A DNA stretch of 64,000 bases from Cymodocea nodosa (GCA_036874045.1 CM072337.1:20372001-20436000), one strand, 5' to 3'. Positions 1 to 13,468 are shown, counted from the stretch's first letter. Translations and numbers: made by a program. The notes: a model not told the origin generated them from the sequence alone.

Positions 1-164
1 TCTCGGCCAGAACGGGGGTGTCGCCGTGGGTTTGATGGATCGGACAGAGCTCGAGTCGGCCTGGTCGAGGACGTCCTTCCACCGGTAATTAGAGCCTCGC
101 CTCGGTCGGACGTGGTGATTACCAGAGGAGTTGATTTTGTTTGTTTTGATTGTTATATTGTTTC

Positions 165-194
165 ATATATATATATATACACACACACACACGT
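165..194. repeat. (AT)n(AC)n microsatellite
   Basis: A compound dinucleotide repeat with about seven AT units running straight into about eight AC units. It lies in spacer downstream of the pectin methylesterase stop codon. Confidence 0.9.
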
Positions 195-517
195 AGGTGA
201 TCGGCATTGGCTCCGGTGAAGGGGCGAACGACGTTGAAGCAGCAGTCACAAGCTCAAGTTTCGACTGGCCTATGTCAAACACCCTTTTCCCCGCACATGA
301 AGGAATGGGTGGCGCACGGTCTGGTTTTGGATGAAGGAAAGTCACTTGAAGTGGAGAAGAAGAGAAATGGCGAACAATGGAGAAACAAGGCGATGCATAA
401 TGCTTGCATATGTAAGGGATGGGAAGAAGAGGAGAGGGAAGAGGTTTTCTTTGTTAGCAACTCCCCTTCAATGTCGTGGCCATTGGTCTTTTATAGCGGC
501 AACGCCGTTCGACGTGG

Positions 518-633
518 GGATCGGACGTCCCCCACCTCCCTTCCTTTTTTTTGTATCGACCAAAAATGTGCATATGGATCGGACGTCCTCCACCTCCCTT
601 CCTTTTTTTTGTATCGACCAAAAATGTGCATAT
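518..633. repeat. 58-bp tandem duplication
   Basis: Two head-to-tail copies (518-575 and 576-633), nearly identical with one obvious substitution. Each starts GGATCGGACGTCC and ends AAAATGTGCATAT. The short reading frames over this stretch exist on both strands because of the duplication. I see no gene elsewhere in 1-875. Confidence 0.9.
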
Positions 634-875
634 CTCTCCAGTCAGGATATTCAATTTCTGGGTTTCGGTACATGCATGTCACAATGATGATTAATTCAAT
701 TTATTGAAAATGTCGGATCACATTGCAGATTCAAACAAAACCCCACCGATCCAGCTCCATCCACCCTTGTAATGGTGGCAATTATTATCAGTGAGGGTGA
801 TATTTATGGTAGAACTGTAGTGGCAGTACGTACGTAGGTAGCCAGGGATCGATCTTAATTTTTTATTTGCGCGAA

Positions 876-1720
876 TCAGAGCCCGAGTTTGAAGGGGAAT
901 CCGGTGGAACTCAACCAACCAGAACCGCCGATGAAGCTGCCGGTGGTAAATTTCCTGGCCTCCGACGAACTGGTGATTACCTTGTACCCCTTCCATTTCA
1001 CTCTGTTGGCCGTGCTGGCCCCGGCCCCCGTATTCATGTACTCCCCGTAGAATAGCGTGTCCAACGCGAAGTTCCCGCTCCACTTGAACCACCCCGCCGG
1101 GTTCACCACGTCCGTCAGGGTCGACTTCATTATCACCGTCCTCGAGTACTTCTTCCAGGGCCGGCCCAGGTAGGTGGGGAAGGACTTCTGCACCGGGGCC
1201 AGGTCGGACGAGGCGCGGAGCGTGCAGTCCTGGATGGAGATTCCGGTGTTCTGGTTGGGGTCCTGTCGGCCTTGCGCCGTGAACATGTTTTTCTGCCCCG
1301 AGTTCGGGCGACGCGCCCGGAGGTCGCAGCTCTGCAGGACCACGGCCGCGTTCCCGAAGATGAAGTCGACAGTGCCCATGACGAGGCAGTTGCGGAAGAA
1401 CTGGCGAAGGGAGTGCACGTACAGCGTGTCTTGGTATGCGATGATGTCGCACCGGTAGAAGGCGGAGAGGTCCGACCCAACACGGAGGGCCACCGCCTGG
1501 TGCTTCGATGGCCCCGCCGTGTTCTGGAACCGGATGTCGCGGGCCAGGAACCGCTCTCCCACCGCGGCTGCATGCCAACAAAGATCTTAAGCCATCCCTC
1601 AATCGTCATTTCGAATTAATTAATCATTTAATTCTTGACGAACGATTAATGTATGATACAAAATCCATTGCAATTTCACGCGTGGCATTGATGCTGCAAA
1701 TTAAAAATTGTAAACAAGAA

Positions 1721-1751
<31 letters not shown>

Positions 1752-3856
1752 ACGGATAAAATGCCTGTCCATCGACAGCGGTGAGGTAGCGGAGGATGTC
1801 TCTCCATCGGAACTCGTGTTCGCCTCGGCTCCACCATCTTAAATGATGACGTGGAATTAAAATAATAATCTAGACACTAGATCTCTTGCCAGACTGGCAC
1901 AGCGTCACCCCCACGTGATATTAGATCATTAAAACAACATATATTCTACTTTAATTTAATTGATTAACAGAGAAAAACGTTAATCCAAACGATAACCTTC
2001 GACAATTCTGGTGACGTCTTATTCATTAGATCATCAACCAGACTCTTGTACAAGAAGTTAATATCTGGACTTTTCATGTAAATTGTAAGAACAGTCTTGT
2101 ATTTTCACAAATATATAGGTAATATTGGGTCTTCAAACATTTCCAATAATACCCCTACAATTGCAGAATACGTAGATTTCAGAAGTTATTTTACGGTAAA
2201 ATAACTACTTCACCCTACAAGACGAAATTAAATTGTGTAATTGATCTGTCGCGATCTTATAAAACCTTTGAAAAATAAAAAATGGCCAATAAAAGATGGC
2301 TAAAATGGCAAAAACGAAAACGATGAAAACATAGAATAATAACATTTGCTTACGTTTAGATATAAATAAAGAAATAAGTAATATTTTTTACGAAAAGGAA
2401 ATAAATAATATTTCCTTTTGAAAATTAAATAAATTTTTTTTTTGATTAGACTCGGGAAGGTACAGTTGGACTCACCGACGGTGGCGGATCTGAATGTGGT
2501 ACTTCCGTCGACGACATTTCGACTGCCGGTGATGATCGTCTTTGTTCGTCCGTCTCCAATAAACATGATGTTGGTCTTCTTCTTGGGAATCTCCACGTTC
2601 TCCTTGTAAGTCCCGGCCTTGATCCGTATCACATACCTCTTGCTGCTCTTGCTCGGCGCCGCAGCCACCGCCGCGGACACCGTCTTATAGTTGCCACTCC
2701 CATCCGCCGCCACAACGACGTCCGGTGTCACCGTCGACGATTGCAGTAGCTTTCTGTCTGCTGCAGACATCCACGTCGGGAATCCACCATTCTCCTCCAC
2801 GCCATACACCTCATTTTCCTTCTCTTCCTCCTGCAAGAAAAGTAGATACCGATTTCAGAACAGTCGCCGTGGTTAATCCATTTCCAAGCTGGCAACGTTG
2901 AGCCTTTCCGAACCAAACAAGATCTTTAATCTTTTCTCTTGGAAAAAAAATATACAAAATTTAGTCATCCCCTTCTTGATGATAGAGATAGCTTTTGACC
3001 GAGTGATTGACGTGCAAAAATGACCCGATGAAGGCTTGATTTTAAGTTATAAATTTTCCCATTTTATTGTTACTTACATGAGTTTTTCTTTAAGAATTGT
3101 TCAACTTAATTATGTAAAATTTAGTCGCAGGTTCCCCGATTAATTTACATTTACCTTCTCAAGGAGCTTCCGGTCGCCGGCGGCGGACAAACGGGCCTTC
3201 TGGAGAGCGATGTCTCCTTTGGTCATGTTAGATATCATGGCGAGGGAATTGCTGCACATGTGGGACACCTTGGTTATGCCGCCGGCCAAATGAGCCCTCA
3301 TCTTCTTGCAGATACTGTCGTGCGAGAACCCGTCGAGGCACGACTCCTGGTTGGTTATGGTGGCGCTGAGGAGCGTCTTCAGGTCGTCGGCGTGCTGGTA
3401 CAGCGTCTTCCCCCCTGCCGGGTAGGCCTTGAGGTCTACCTCGGCCTTGTCGATCTCGTCGAGAGTCTCGTCGAACATGTCAACGCAGTCGTGGAGCGCG
3501 GCTCTCTCCCTCTGCGTAAGGTTGCCCCTCCTCCGCAGTCTTGCTACCTTGTGGAAGTCATGCCAGACGGCGGTCTTGGTGAGGTTGAGGGAAGACATGA
3601 CGACGTCCTTGTGGTCGGAAATGGAGGAGAGGAGGGAAGGGGAGGAGGCGATGGAGGAGTAGCAGAGTTCCGGGTAGAGCGTCGAGCTGCATGACGTGAG
3701 GACCTGGGCGTGGGATGGGGTGGTGATGGCTAAAGTCCGGTGGTGGGTGGAGGTGGCCACGGCGAGGGTGGCCACGAAGAAGAGGAAGAGACAGGAGGAA
3801 GAGACAAGGAGGAAGAGCTTTCCTGAGCTCCAGTTGGTGGTGGCCATGTTCGACAC
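876..3856 (-). CDS. Pectin methylesterase with PMEI pro-region (type I), three exons
   Basis: Exons on the minus strand are 3856-3155, 2830-2476 and 1567-876. They join in frame to 582 aa with GT-AG borders. The enzyme removes methyl esters from wall homogalacturonan. A hydrophobic signal or anchor segment spans about residues 13-35. A PMEI pro-domain follows, with four cysteines (56, 65, 124, 173). Dibasic RKLL processing sites occur at 229-232 and 260-263. The catalytic domain has GTYKE (307-311), QAVAL (376-380), YQDTLY with Asp399, GTVDFIFG with Asp420, and LGRPW with Arg488 and Trp490. These are the expected active-site residues of carbohydrate esterase family 8, and the length is usual for type I. 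The start is the first ATG of the first exon, just before the membrane segment. Exons are GC-rich and introns AT-rich. The gene looks functional. Confidence 0.95.
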
Positions 3857-4288
3857 TCGATTGTGGTGGATGGGGAAATGGAGAAGGTCGTCGGTGGATT
3901 ATAATGGCATGTGACACCGGTGGCGTGACAAGTGAGCGATTCTGGTGTCTGTGTTTTTGCGATAATGGTTGGGCACATATGTCCATTCACAATTTGGATT
4001 CGTTGCATCCGATGGTCGTGGAGTTTTTACGCTTTTTTTTTTTTTTTCTAAAAAGAATAGTACAACATTTATATTATCTTTTTCAAAAAGTACCGTTTAA
4101 ACGGTAGTAGCCATTAATTACGACTGCAAGATGTATGCTTTTGTAAAGTCACGCTGCTATCGCAACAAAAGATTTCAACCGGAAAAATCAAACCTAACCA
4201 TTTAGATTCGTCGCACCATTAAAAAGCTTTTATGATAGGACTTCAAACAGTAACGATGAGCTAGCTGTGCAATTTTGAAAAGTAGTTT
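3857..4288. other. Upstream spacer of the pectin methylesterase gene
   Basis: This 5' flank of the minus-strand pectin methylesterase gene has an oligo-T run near 4029-4048. I saw no coding region and no TATA box I would commit to. Confidence 0.4.
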
Positions 4289-4291
4289 TAA

Positions 4292-5958
4292 AGGGGCTGT
4301 CTTTTTACGTTGAAAAGTTTGAAAACAGAAGTAATAAAAAATTTAGATTTCTGTAAATTGAAAAGTCAACATTTTTGAGAAGACATGAGTTATTTAGACG
4401 TATCTTGAAAAGTTAAAAAATTTAAAATTCTTAGGAAAGATTTATGTGAAATATTTAAAATTAAAATATAATTTTTTAATTAAAATATTTTAATAATTAT
4501 TTTTTATTTATTCTATTTCTTCACTTCATAATACTTATATTTTAAGAAAAAACATCACTTTTTCTTATTTTTATTTATTAATAATGTCATAAAAATTCAG
4601 TAGAAACCCTTGTATTCAATTATTTATAATTGAAAGCAAAAAAATCAAATGACAACATTTAAGGACTCAAATGAAAGCTCATAAACAAAGAATATTTTAC
4701 ATTGGGTATTTCCTGTACAATTAAACATTGTCTTCTAATAACATAAATTACAATAAAAGGTAACATAAATAGGAGAATGAAATAACAATATCAACAAATC
4801 TAAGCATAAACAGGAGAATGAAAGAGAAAACTATGTAAGTTGAAGCATAAAAAAAGGTACTCCTTAAATTGGGTGTGTTTCTCACAAAACTTTGGTAAAT
4901 ATACATATTATATGGATCAATATATGGGTGAATTTGAATACCTGAATAGCATGTAACTCTAACACATACTATTCATTTATCATTAAATAACATTCAATCA
5001 TGTATATGCATTGACATATAAATATTCAGACACACAACCATTCAACCACATATTTAGTCAAATGTTTGAATAAACATTCATTACATTTAACCAAATATTT
5101 AATGTAAACTATACAAAATAATCATTAAATACAAACATAACTAAAACGTAAGAGAAAAATATTCATCCTTGCAGTTCTCATAGTTCTTTAATCTTATTCT
5201 TTCATCTAATCAGAGAATTTTTGAATTCTTTAGCTTCTTGTGCCTGTGCAACTTCAATTAATAGTTGGTCAAATCTTTGATTTAATTTATTCAATATTTT
5301 TTATACAACACTCTTCATATTGCAACAAAGTTCCATTGATACAGAATACCAATAAAATCAAAGCTTGATAATGTGAGGAGAGTAAAAAAATGCTGAAGGT
5401 TGATTGAAACTATAAATATTGGGGTGAAGAATTACATAAAAAAAATCAGATGACATTGTAATATGATACACAAGCTAAATAATTGATGAAAAATATTTGA
5501 CACAGGGACAACGAACATTTGATAAACCCATACCTGTGATGGGGACAACGAATGAGTAGGCAAGCATCATGGACTGAGGTTGAGCGAAGTCAGGCAACAT
5601 GGACTAAGGTCAAGCAATGTCAAGCAAGGTGGACTGAGGTCGAGTGATGTCAAGTAAGTTCCATTGAGGTCGACAGAAGTAGAGTAAGGTTGATAGAGTT
5701 CGAGCAAGGTCAATAGAGTTCAAACAAGGTCAATGGAGTTCAAGTGAGGTTGGTGAAGTTTAGGCGTGATCGATAGAGATTAGGCAGGCTTTGAGCAAGG
5801 GCCAAGCAAGATGCAAGGGAGTTTTCCTGGGATTTCCCCTTTGATACTTGGAAAAGTTTTTTAACTTTCCCAAGTTTCTAAATGTGCACAAACAAGTATT
5901 TTATTTTCCTTAGTTTCATTTCATTCCTTTCCAAAATTCCAATGAGACACAAACCCCT
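4292..5958. mobile_element. Non-autonomous PIF/Harbinger-like element (1.67 kb)
   Basis: The ends are AGGGGCTGTC on the left and, read inward from the right, AGGGGTTTGTGTC. TAA flanks both sides (4289-4291 and 5959-5961), which is the 3-bp target duplication expected for PIF/Harbinger. There is no transposase. The interior is AT-rich and includes a minisatellite. AT-rich subterminal stretches with repeated GAAAAGTT/GGAAAGTT motifs resemble the ends of the longer Harbinger copies here. Family assignment rests on the TSD and ends only. Confidence 0.6.
5560..5795. repeat. Degenerate minisatellite of about 20-25 bp units
   Basis: Repeated variants of GAGTTCAAGCAAGGTCAATA (for example GGTCGAGTGATGTCAAGTAAG and GTTCGAGCAAGGTCAATAG, shortened here) run for about 230 bp near the right end of the non-autonomous element. 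The copies are diverged, so the unit length is approximate. Confidence 0.6.
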
Positions 5959-5961
5959 TAA

Positions 5962-6589
5962 AAGAAAATTTGTATACAATGGAAAATAATGAAAAGAAAA
6001 AAAAAGATGAAATAAAATGTAGAGTATTTATATATGACAAAAAGTTTTTAAAAAAAAATAATAAAATTTTTACATTACCTTTTTTGAATTTTTTTTAACA
6101 TCAAAATGTATGAAAGAGTTAAAAAGTAACTATTCATCTTTATTATATGTTAAATAATAAAATTTTTCTTTTAATTGTTTTATAAATCATATGTTATCAT
6201 CATAAATTATAAAAATTATATTTTATCATTTTTTATCTTAAAAATCATATTTTATCAACAAAAATCATAACAATTATATTTTATCATCTTTTAATTTTGA
6301 AAAATTCCTACAAAAAAGAAGCTAATCTTTTTGTAAAAGAAGTAATTTAGACGAAAAAAAATATAATTACAAAATCAGAACTACACATAAGTTCAACAAA
6401 AAAGATATAAAGATACAAAATAATAAGTATAGCAAATACAAGCCTAAAAGGATCACAAACAACAAAATAAAATAAAAGTTGAAGGATTATTTATTGTCTC
6501 AACTCTCTTTGATCATTCCATCTCTTAGGAAGACTTAGTACCTGATGGAATTCATCTAATAGAAAAAAAAGTGTAAACATTTTGGTGCG
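5962..6589. other. AT-rich spacer between two transposons
   Basis: Very AT-rich, with a loosely repeated ATATTTTATCAT-type motif around 6180-6300. No coding potential seen. Confidence 0.5.
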
Positions 6590-7380
6590 TAAGATGTTAA
6601 TGGAGGACGAAAATCACAGAAAGGAATGTTAAACTTTTTAGTTATATAAAAGGGCCAAATTCCCTTTTCGTTAAAAGCTTTCCCTAGTCTCAACTTTCAA
6701 ATTTCACGCATTCCGTCTTGCTCAAACGTAGCTCACTACTTGTGCTCTCTTGAATGAATGTCCTCCCGATTGAAGCCCTTGTTGAATGTCCTCCTGATCA
6801 AAACCCTCGTCAGATGAAGCCCTCTCCTTTACATCATCATCTCCCGTGATCTCCTACGTAGAAGCCCTTGCCAAACACAGAAGCCCTCTCGCGATCTCCT
6901 TTGCATCATTGCCTCCCGCCATTGGTACTATGCAGAAACCTTGACCCTCATTGACCACGCATCTTCTCTACTCGAATCCTACTTGTCGAATTGCCTACAC
7001 TCTTTGTTGAATACCCACGCACTGAATTGCTTACACAGGTAATCCATGTTTCAATAGTTTGTTTAGATGGATTTCGTTGTTATCCCTATTTCAATAGTTT
7101 GTTCAGATGGATCTCTGCTCATTGTTATCCTTGTTAATGACCCCATCGATACTACATGGAAACAAACAAAGTTTTTCCAATAGTTACTACCAATATGCTT
7201 TGTTAATGACTCTTTTATGCGAATGCTTTAATTAAGGATTTTACGCATAAAATGAAATTACCAAGGGTTTAAGCACAATAATTTGTGGGTTATCCCTGTT
7301 TCTATTTGTTATAGTTGTTTGTCTATGTTTATAACATACTTAAATAGTGATTTGAATGTTTATTTAGTGCTAAAATCATT

Positions 7381-7512
7381 GTAAACATCTATTATTAATC
7401 TATTTGTATGCAATTAGTTTATATAGTTGTTTTTTTGTAAACATCTATTATTAATCTATTTGTATGCAATTAGTTTATATAGTTTTTTTTTTTGTAAACA
7501 TCTATTATTAAT
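7381..7512. repeat. 56/57-bp tandem repeat inside Harbinger copy 1
   Basis: The units begin GTAAACATCTATTATTAAT at 7381, 7437 and 7494. The first two are complete and nearly identical, differing in T-run length. The third is partial. Confidence 0.9.
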
Positions 7513-8088
7513 TGTTTGTAAACATTTGTTTATTTAGTGCATTGAATAGATATAGTTTTTAGGTTTTGTTTGCTGTCAGTGAATAATCTGTTTATAGATC
7601 CATTTTTGCTTTTCATTTTGCTCAATGTTTGCCTTGTTTAAGTTGTATTTTTGTAGTCCTTTAAGATTATAATCAGTAGGGATCGTAAATCATAGTTTTC
7701 AAAGGTAAAATATCAACATTTTAGAAAATAAAAAAGTAGAGGTGCTAGTCTTTCTAATTAAATTCTTTTCATCTTCAATTTTCATCCTCTTGTAGTTCTA
7801 TCATATTAGATGCTCTATTGACATGTCTCTCTTACAACATGATTTAAATTTTTGGAATGATTTTGGTAGCAATAAGATTTATAAAATAGACAATAATATG
7901 ATTCATTTGATTGTTATTATTAAAAGTTAGGGTAGAATATTTGAGTTTATTATGATGTTGTAAATAATTATTTGTTTAAAGGACTCTTCGTTGATAATTT
8001 GTCTTAATCTATTATGATGTTTGAAGAAAGTATCGTTTCTTTTGCAAAATTCACACTTCTATCTTTAACAATATTTGTTCTTAATGTA

Positions 8089-9106
8089 GAATAAAGTTAC
8101 TCTTGATAGAGGAAAGAGTGTTAAAAGGATGAAATTATATAAGTTGGAATATTGAAGTACATGCATTTTTCTTAGATATTTTGATAGAAGTATTAAATGA
8201 AGGAAACAAAAAAACCCATAATAGAAGATAAATGGAAGCACTTGGAATGAAGTAATAGAACAATAGAAGAAATAAATGTATCACTAAAAAAAAAGTGAAA
8301 AGTCACTTCAAGACTTGGTGACAAATGTATCGCAACTATTCAAAAATTACAAATTAAAGTGGATGAGTTTGGAATTTCATACACAGGCATACTAACATAA
8401 ATGAGGAGAATGAAAGGAGTTCATTAAGGTTTGATTTCTTATGACTTACTTTAAATATGCTAAACTTTTTAATAGATATTTTTAATCTAGATTGCTTTTT
8501 TTTATAGACACATCTAACGTGTGAAAGTTGTAAAGAAAAATCATGTTTGATTTATAAACAATTGTAGTTAATTTTTGAAGGTATTATGACAATTGGAAAT
8601 ATGTTTAGAAAGGAAAATGATGTAGAGGTTGTTCTAAACACTCAAGATATAGATATCACATAGAATAGAATGGCCATAGATTCTAACTTGTTGCATAGTT
8701 CAAGAGGAAGTACATAGGTCCCAATTGAGCAAAGGAAAAAGGAGAAGCGAGCATGTCTTCATATAGAATCTCAACAAATTATAGCAAAATATTTGAAAGA
8801 TGCATCAAAATCTATTATATAAATGTGTAAAAGAGAGGTGAAATACATAATGAACAATTCAAAGAGATGGTTGGAGTGTAAAACAAAATGGTTGACATTT
8901 AATAACAAATGTTGGTGTGCACCTTAAAGTCTTAACCCTATTTAGATGAAGCTATTGTAACATTACTTGAGATTGAAGTTCTTTCTACGGTTAAGTAATA
9001 TAAAGCTATTGAGTTATTCCAAAAGCTAGAATTGTGTAAAATATTTGTAACTCTATCAAAAGAAATGGGTCATGGATGGTTAAGATTTCATAGAAGATAA
9101 AATACT
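8089..9106 (+). pseudogene. Harbinger accessory protein (Myb/SANT-like), broken
   Basis: This corresponds to the accessory ORFs of copies 2 and 3. The region starting VTLDRGKS (near 8096) matches the start of the copy 3 ORF, but the base triplet that is ATG in copy 3 is changed here, so the start codon is lost. Further on, the sequence matches the intact copy 2 ORF (MASGNMSRQ region, near 8586), with several in-frame stops. In this superfamily the accessory protein binds transposon ends and helps the transposase; that role comes from family knowledge. Confidence 0.7.
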
Positions 9107-9426
9107 TGAATGGAAGAAACATTTATGTAGGCATAACAATTAAATGCTTTATAGTATTATGTTGACTATGTGGAATGGCTTGTAGTTTTTTGTTTGGAAT
9201 TGAAATGTAGATTGATTTTATGTTATATGTTTCTTTGTGATATTCTAATATGTTGTATTAAATGTGGAACGCTTGTAGTTTTTTATTTGGAATTGCATTA
9301 CAGAATGATTTTGTGTTATATGTTTGTATGTGATATTCTAATATGTTGAATCAAATGTTGAATATTTGCATTATTTAGTTGGTATTGAAATGATAATTTG
9401 ATAATTGCTATATTACATTTTAGGTG

Positions 9427-10800
9427 ATGATGGATTCTAATGAAAATTTTCTCAATCTAGTTAATGACACTTTAATGTTAATTAAAGAAGAGGAGGAAGA
9501 GACTAAAAGAAGACAAAGACGTCTACTTGTTTTGTGAAATATTTTAATAGGAATTGCAAGTATGTCAACTTTCCTTTCAAATAATACAAGTCATATTTAT
9601 AGTAAAGAATGAGCAAAGTATATAAAAATATTATTAGATCATTTACAACCACATCAAAATTATAATTGTCGAAAGATTTATAGAATGAGTCAAAATATTT
9701 TTCTTAGTTTTTGTAATTGAATGAGAAATGAAGGAGTCATTCGAAATACCAATCATATTATTGTAGAAGAAAAACCTACCATGTTCATTGTCATAGTTGG
9801 ACAAAATCAAATGTATGGAGTAATTATAGAGTAATTTAGTCATTCAAGTTGGACAATTAATAAATACTTTAATAAAATATTTAATGCTATGATACAACTA
9901 AATCATGTACTTCTAACAACACCAAATTAAATTTGAAATGATCCAAATGTCTACCTATATTTTAAGGTACTTATTCACTTTTGTAATTTCCTTACTTTTA
10001 AAGTTATTTTTATCAATATTAAATAATATTTAATGTTTATAGGATTGCATGGATGCTATCGATGATACTCATATCAAAGCAACCATTTATGAACAAGAAA
10101 TAATAATATTTAGGAATAAGAAAGGTGAATTATCTCAAAATGTTATGATAGCATATAATTTTGACATAGAATTTATATATATTTTAGCTGATTAGGAAAA
10201 TCAACAATTGATGTTCGTATTCTCTAAGACATGATAAGTAGACCTAATGACTTTTAGATTCTACCAAGTAAATGCATTAAGTATATTTTGAAGTTATAAT
10301 TACATCAGCATACTAATATCTTTTCTTATAATTAAGTTTTACTTGGTAGATGTTGGATATCCTAATCGATCAAAATATATTTGTCTATTTTGAAGTATTT
10401 GATATCATTTATCTAATTATGTTAATGATAGACTTCCTAGTAATATTATAGAAAATTTCAATTATAAACATTTACAATTAAGAATAATGATTGAGCGTAC
10501 ATTTAGAATTATCAAATATCATTTCTTAATATTACAAGGTTAGATGTCATATCCATATAAAACACAAGTGAAGATTAATATTGCATTTTTTTTACTTCAC
10601 AATTTTATTCATAAAATTGATAAAGAAGATTTACTTGAAGATTTACAAGATGAGTTAAAAGAATTAAATATTATTGATGATGTATAATCAATAGGAGAAA
10701 TATATATAAGAGTAAATACATAGATTGAAATGAGTCAATTACAAAAAAAAAAAAAGAATTAATAGATAATAAGTGCGAAGATATTATAATGACAATATGA
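9427..10800 (+). pseudogene. Harbinger DDE transposase (DDE_Tnp_4/HARBI1-like), broken
   Basis: Begins [18 protein letters not shown], followed by an acidic stretch, then shows many in-frame stops. A short intron appears to begin at the GTACTTATTC after YLYFK (about 9966) and to end before DCMDAIDDTHIKA (about 10040). The first catalytic Asp lies in DAIDD, and the third acidic residue lies in IERTF near 10490. Conservation of these motifs identifies the family. The gene cannot encode a full protein. Confidence 0.8.
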
Positions 10801-12931
10801 GATGGAAGTGTTATTTGATATTATTTATGTTATAATATTTGAAATGATTTCTTAGAAGGTGTCTTTGTACTTTTGAATAAATTTTGAAAATTAAAATAAT
10901 ATATCAAAAGCACTTTTTATTTCACTAATATTATTTTACTTTTGAAATTTCAAAACGATGTATTAAATATGTTATTTTAAATAATATTTTACAATCTATT
11001 CATTTGATTTTTAATTTTTCAAACATTTCGCTATATATATATTAATCTCTCAAAAAATTCTGACTTTTTGAATTTTCTTATGAGTATGTTAATTCCTTTA
11101 AAAAATTCCAACTTTTCAAATATTGTATTTCCATTCTGTTTAAACTTTAAACCATACGTTAATAAGCCCTTAAGAGGATGGAACTCTAAATTAGCATCTG
11201 CCAATTAATTACCACTTGCTACACGCATTAAGATTTAAGAGGATCTACCGATTTATCTCCTTAGACGGTAATAAGATAAAATGTGAACACAGCTTTGAGA
11301 AGTCTCCTCAATTATATTTTTGATCTCCCAGTCCCGGCTGTCACGACTTATGTGATGTGACATTTGTGCGGTCGGATAATCACGAAGAGAGAAATTGCCT
11401 TAGCCATCCATGTGTTTGCGCTTGTGGCTCCTACCCATCCATCCAAGCTCCTGCATCTGATCTCCATTATGTCGCCATCACGTTTATCTTCATCCCTTCT
11501 TCGTCTCTGGGAGCTGGGGATGACAATAACGCGACGTCTGTCCTCACCATTCCGAGCGCACAGATGAGTTGTCGCCTTGCTTGTATCAGATTATATAGGC
11601 AAGAGGAACTTATTCGATTCTGTGCACGTTCAATTCGGTTTCGATTGTTTAAAATAAATATTTTGATGATGTGAAGTGTGTACATAATCTTATCAAACAG
11701 TATAGTTTTTTTTGTAGACATTAAAAAATATCTTAATATCATGATGGTGATCGATGTGACATAATTTTGATTATGCACAATTTAAACGTTATATAATGTA
11801 ATCCAAACACATGCTAGCTGTAGTGACGATTGACAGCATTTTGACTAGTCCTGCCTTCGTCAATATTTTATTTGTTGAGCTTTAGTCTTCGTTAGGTATG
11901 CAGATTAACATTTCTCACATGAATGCAAATTAATTAACTAATGACGAGAACGGAACAAGAAGATAAAGGTCGATATAGATCAATGAGGACAATGAAGATC
12001 AAACGAAGATCTTTTATCTTTCTCTTTCTCTTCACATCGTCAAATATATATATATTTTTTATAGTTTTTAATTATTACATTCGAAACATTTAAACCCACT
12101 TTTCTTTAAATGATTTATTTTGTTTAAAAAAGGAAAAAAAAAGGCGAAGATGGCGTTGTTCGGAAATTATGGTGTAACTGGCAGTACTCATCCTTTTTTT
12201 TTTTTTTTTTCTTACAATAACAGTGTGTTTGTATTATCATGATTTAAATATCAGTAAAGATTACGAATACGATTAATTAAAAATATCACGGTTGGTTTTA
12301 ATTGATTGGCGCGCGGTAAAACGTTACCCACTTATCATTGCGTGATTTTAGGTCTGGAATCGCGGCTTTTGAACGTGCAACACGAAAACGTACGTAGTTA
12401 TTAATTGACTCGTGTCGGTGGGAAGCGAGGAAGACGACGAAATGCAAATCAAGCCTTACGATCGTAGCGGGGGCCCCCGTCGGCCGTAGAAACGTAACGC
12501 TACACGAACATTTAATTTTATTCGGGTCCCTCGCAAGCACGCTTAAGTTAAACTAGATCTATACATGCCGGGGTATTGATATCGCAAGAAATGTTATTTT
12601 AATATTCCATCCAACAAAACATGTATGATTTGCAAGCGGGCGGTCACAATCGCAGCGGTGTCACCGGTCGTTTGGTGGCCGCCGCTGTACGTGGACTTGT
12701 TCCTGTACCTAATTTTCTTTCCAAGCCGAATGCGCTAACAGATCGATGGGCACGTTGATCTCGATCGCCTAACTTACCAGCGCACGAGTGAGGTCGCACA
12801 TACATACGGTCGTCCATCAGAGTACGTGAAGTTGCAGGCGTGTATATGTATGCAAAACCGGCGGTGCGCTCCTTCCGAGTCTTGTGACGCCGACGGCAAC
12901 GCTAACGGACACCAGCCCGTCCGTCGGCAAT

Positions 12932-12954
12932 GGCCCCCCACCCCCCACCCCCCG
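12932..12954 (-). repeat. G-tract on the minus strand (G-quadruplex-prone)
   Basis: Three runs of six C separated by single A bases on the plus strand, followed by GGG. The minus strand therefore has three runs of six G with one-base spacers. Whether it folds is inference. Confidence 0.6.
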
Positions 12955-13465
12955 GGTTTACTGTCCCCTGTACGCATCTGTTCCTCAACCGCCGACCGAC
13001 TCATGTGCCAACAGCGAGCGCGGTGCGGTGTTCCCTCCTTCCACTTTTGGGAGTTAATTTGCATGTAAGTCGTAGTTACATGCGCGCGCCTCTTATTCTT
13101 TCGAGAACAAACCCACCATTCTGAGTTGGCGGATCGGCGGTGAATATGATCTACACACGTACGTACAAGGTGAACTTAAGCAGATATATGGTACATCATT
13201 AATTAATTTTTACATAATATTAAAGCAGATATATTTGCTAGTAAAACATTTGTCTGTAGACATAAAAATAACTTAGAATCAAGGGATAGCGTTAGCATAT
13301 ATAGTCTTCTCATATCGCTTAATATAAAGATTAAATATAGACTAATATATGATACATCTCTCAACTCATCGTCCATTGGTTTTAATATGGAATTTTAACA
13401 TGTACATTGTGAAATATTCCATTATATATTAATTTAAATTTTATTCATGTAACTTTCTATATATA

Positions 13466-13468
<3 letters not shown>

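Larger units (their letters stand above)
6593..11170 (+). mobile_element. PIF/Harbinger DNA transposon, copy 1 (decayed, about 4.6 kb)
   Basis: The element is flanked by TAA at 6590-6592 and 11171-11173. The left end reads GATGTTAATGG and the right end, inverted, AGGGCTTATTAACGTATGG. Inside, in order, are a leader with a plausible splice donor (ACAG|GTAATC near 7038), an accessory Myb/SANT-like ORF and a DDE transposase, both broken. The same order and the same 5' sequences occur in copy 3, which supports the boundaries. The terminal repeats are weak, so the exact ends could shift by a few bases. Confidence 0.7.

Noticed and set aside
207..707. ORF of 166 aa on the plus strand
   Set aside because: Overlaps other ORFs on both strands and is prolonged by the 58-bp duplication; no domain or codon signature.
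718..1602. 294-aa minus-strand ORF over the pectin methylesterase exon
   Set aside because: Out-of-frame shadow of exon 3; the esterase motifs are in the other frame.
11357..11674. 105-aa plus-strand ORF
   Set aside because: No recognisable features, a competing ORF on the other strand, and AT-rich context.
12774..13124. Overlapping ORFs in the GC-richer patch
   Set aside because: Present on both strands with no domain; explained by base composition.
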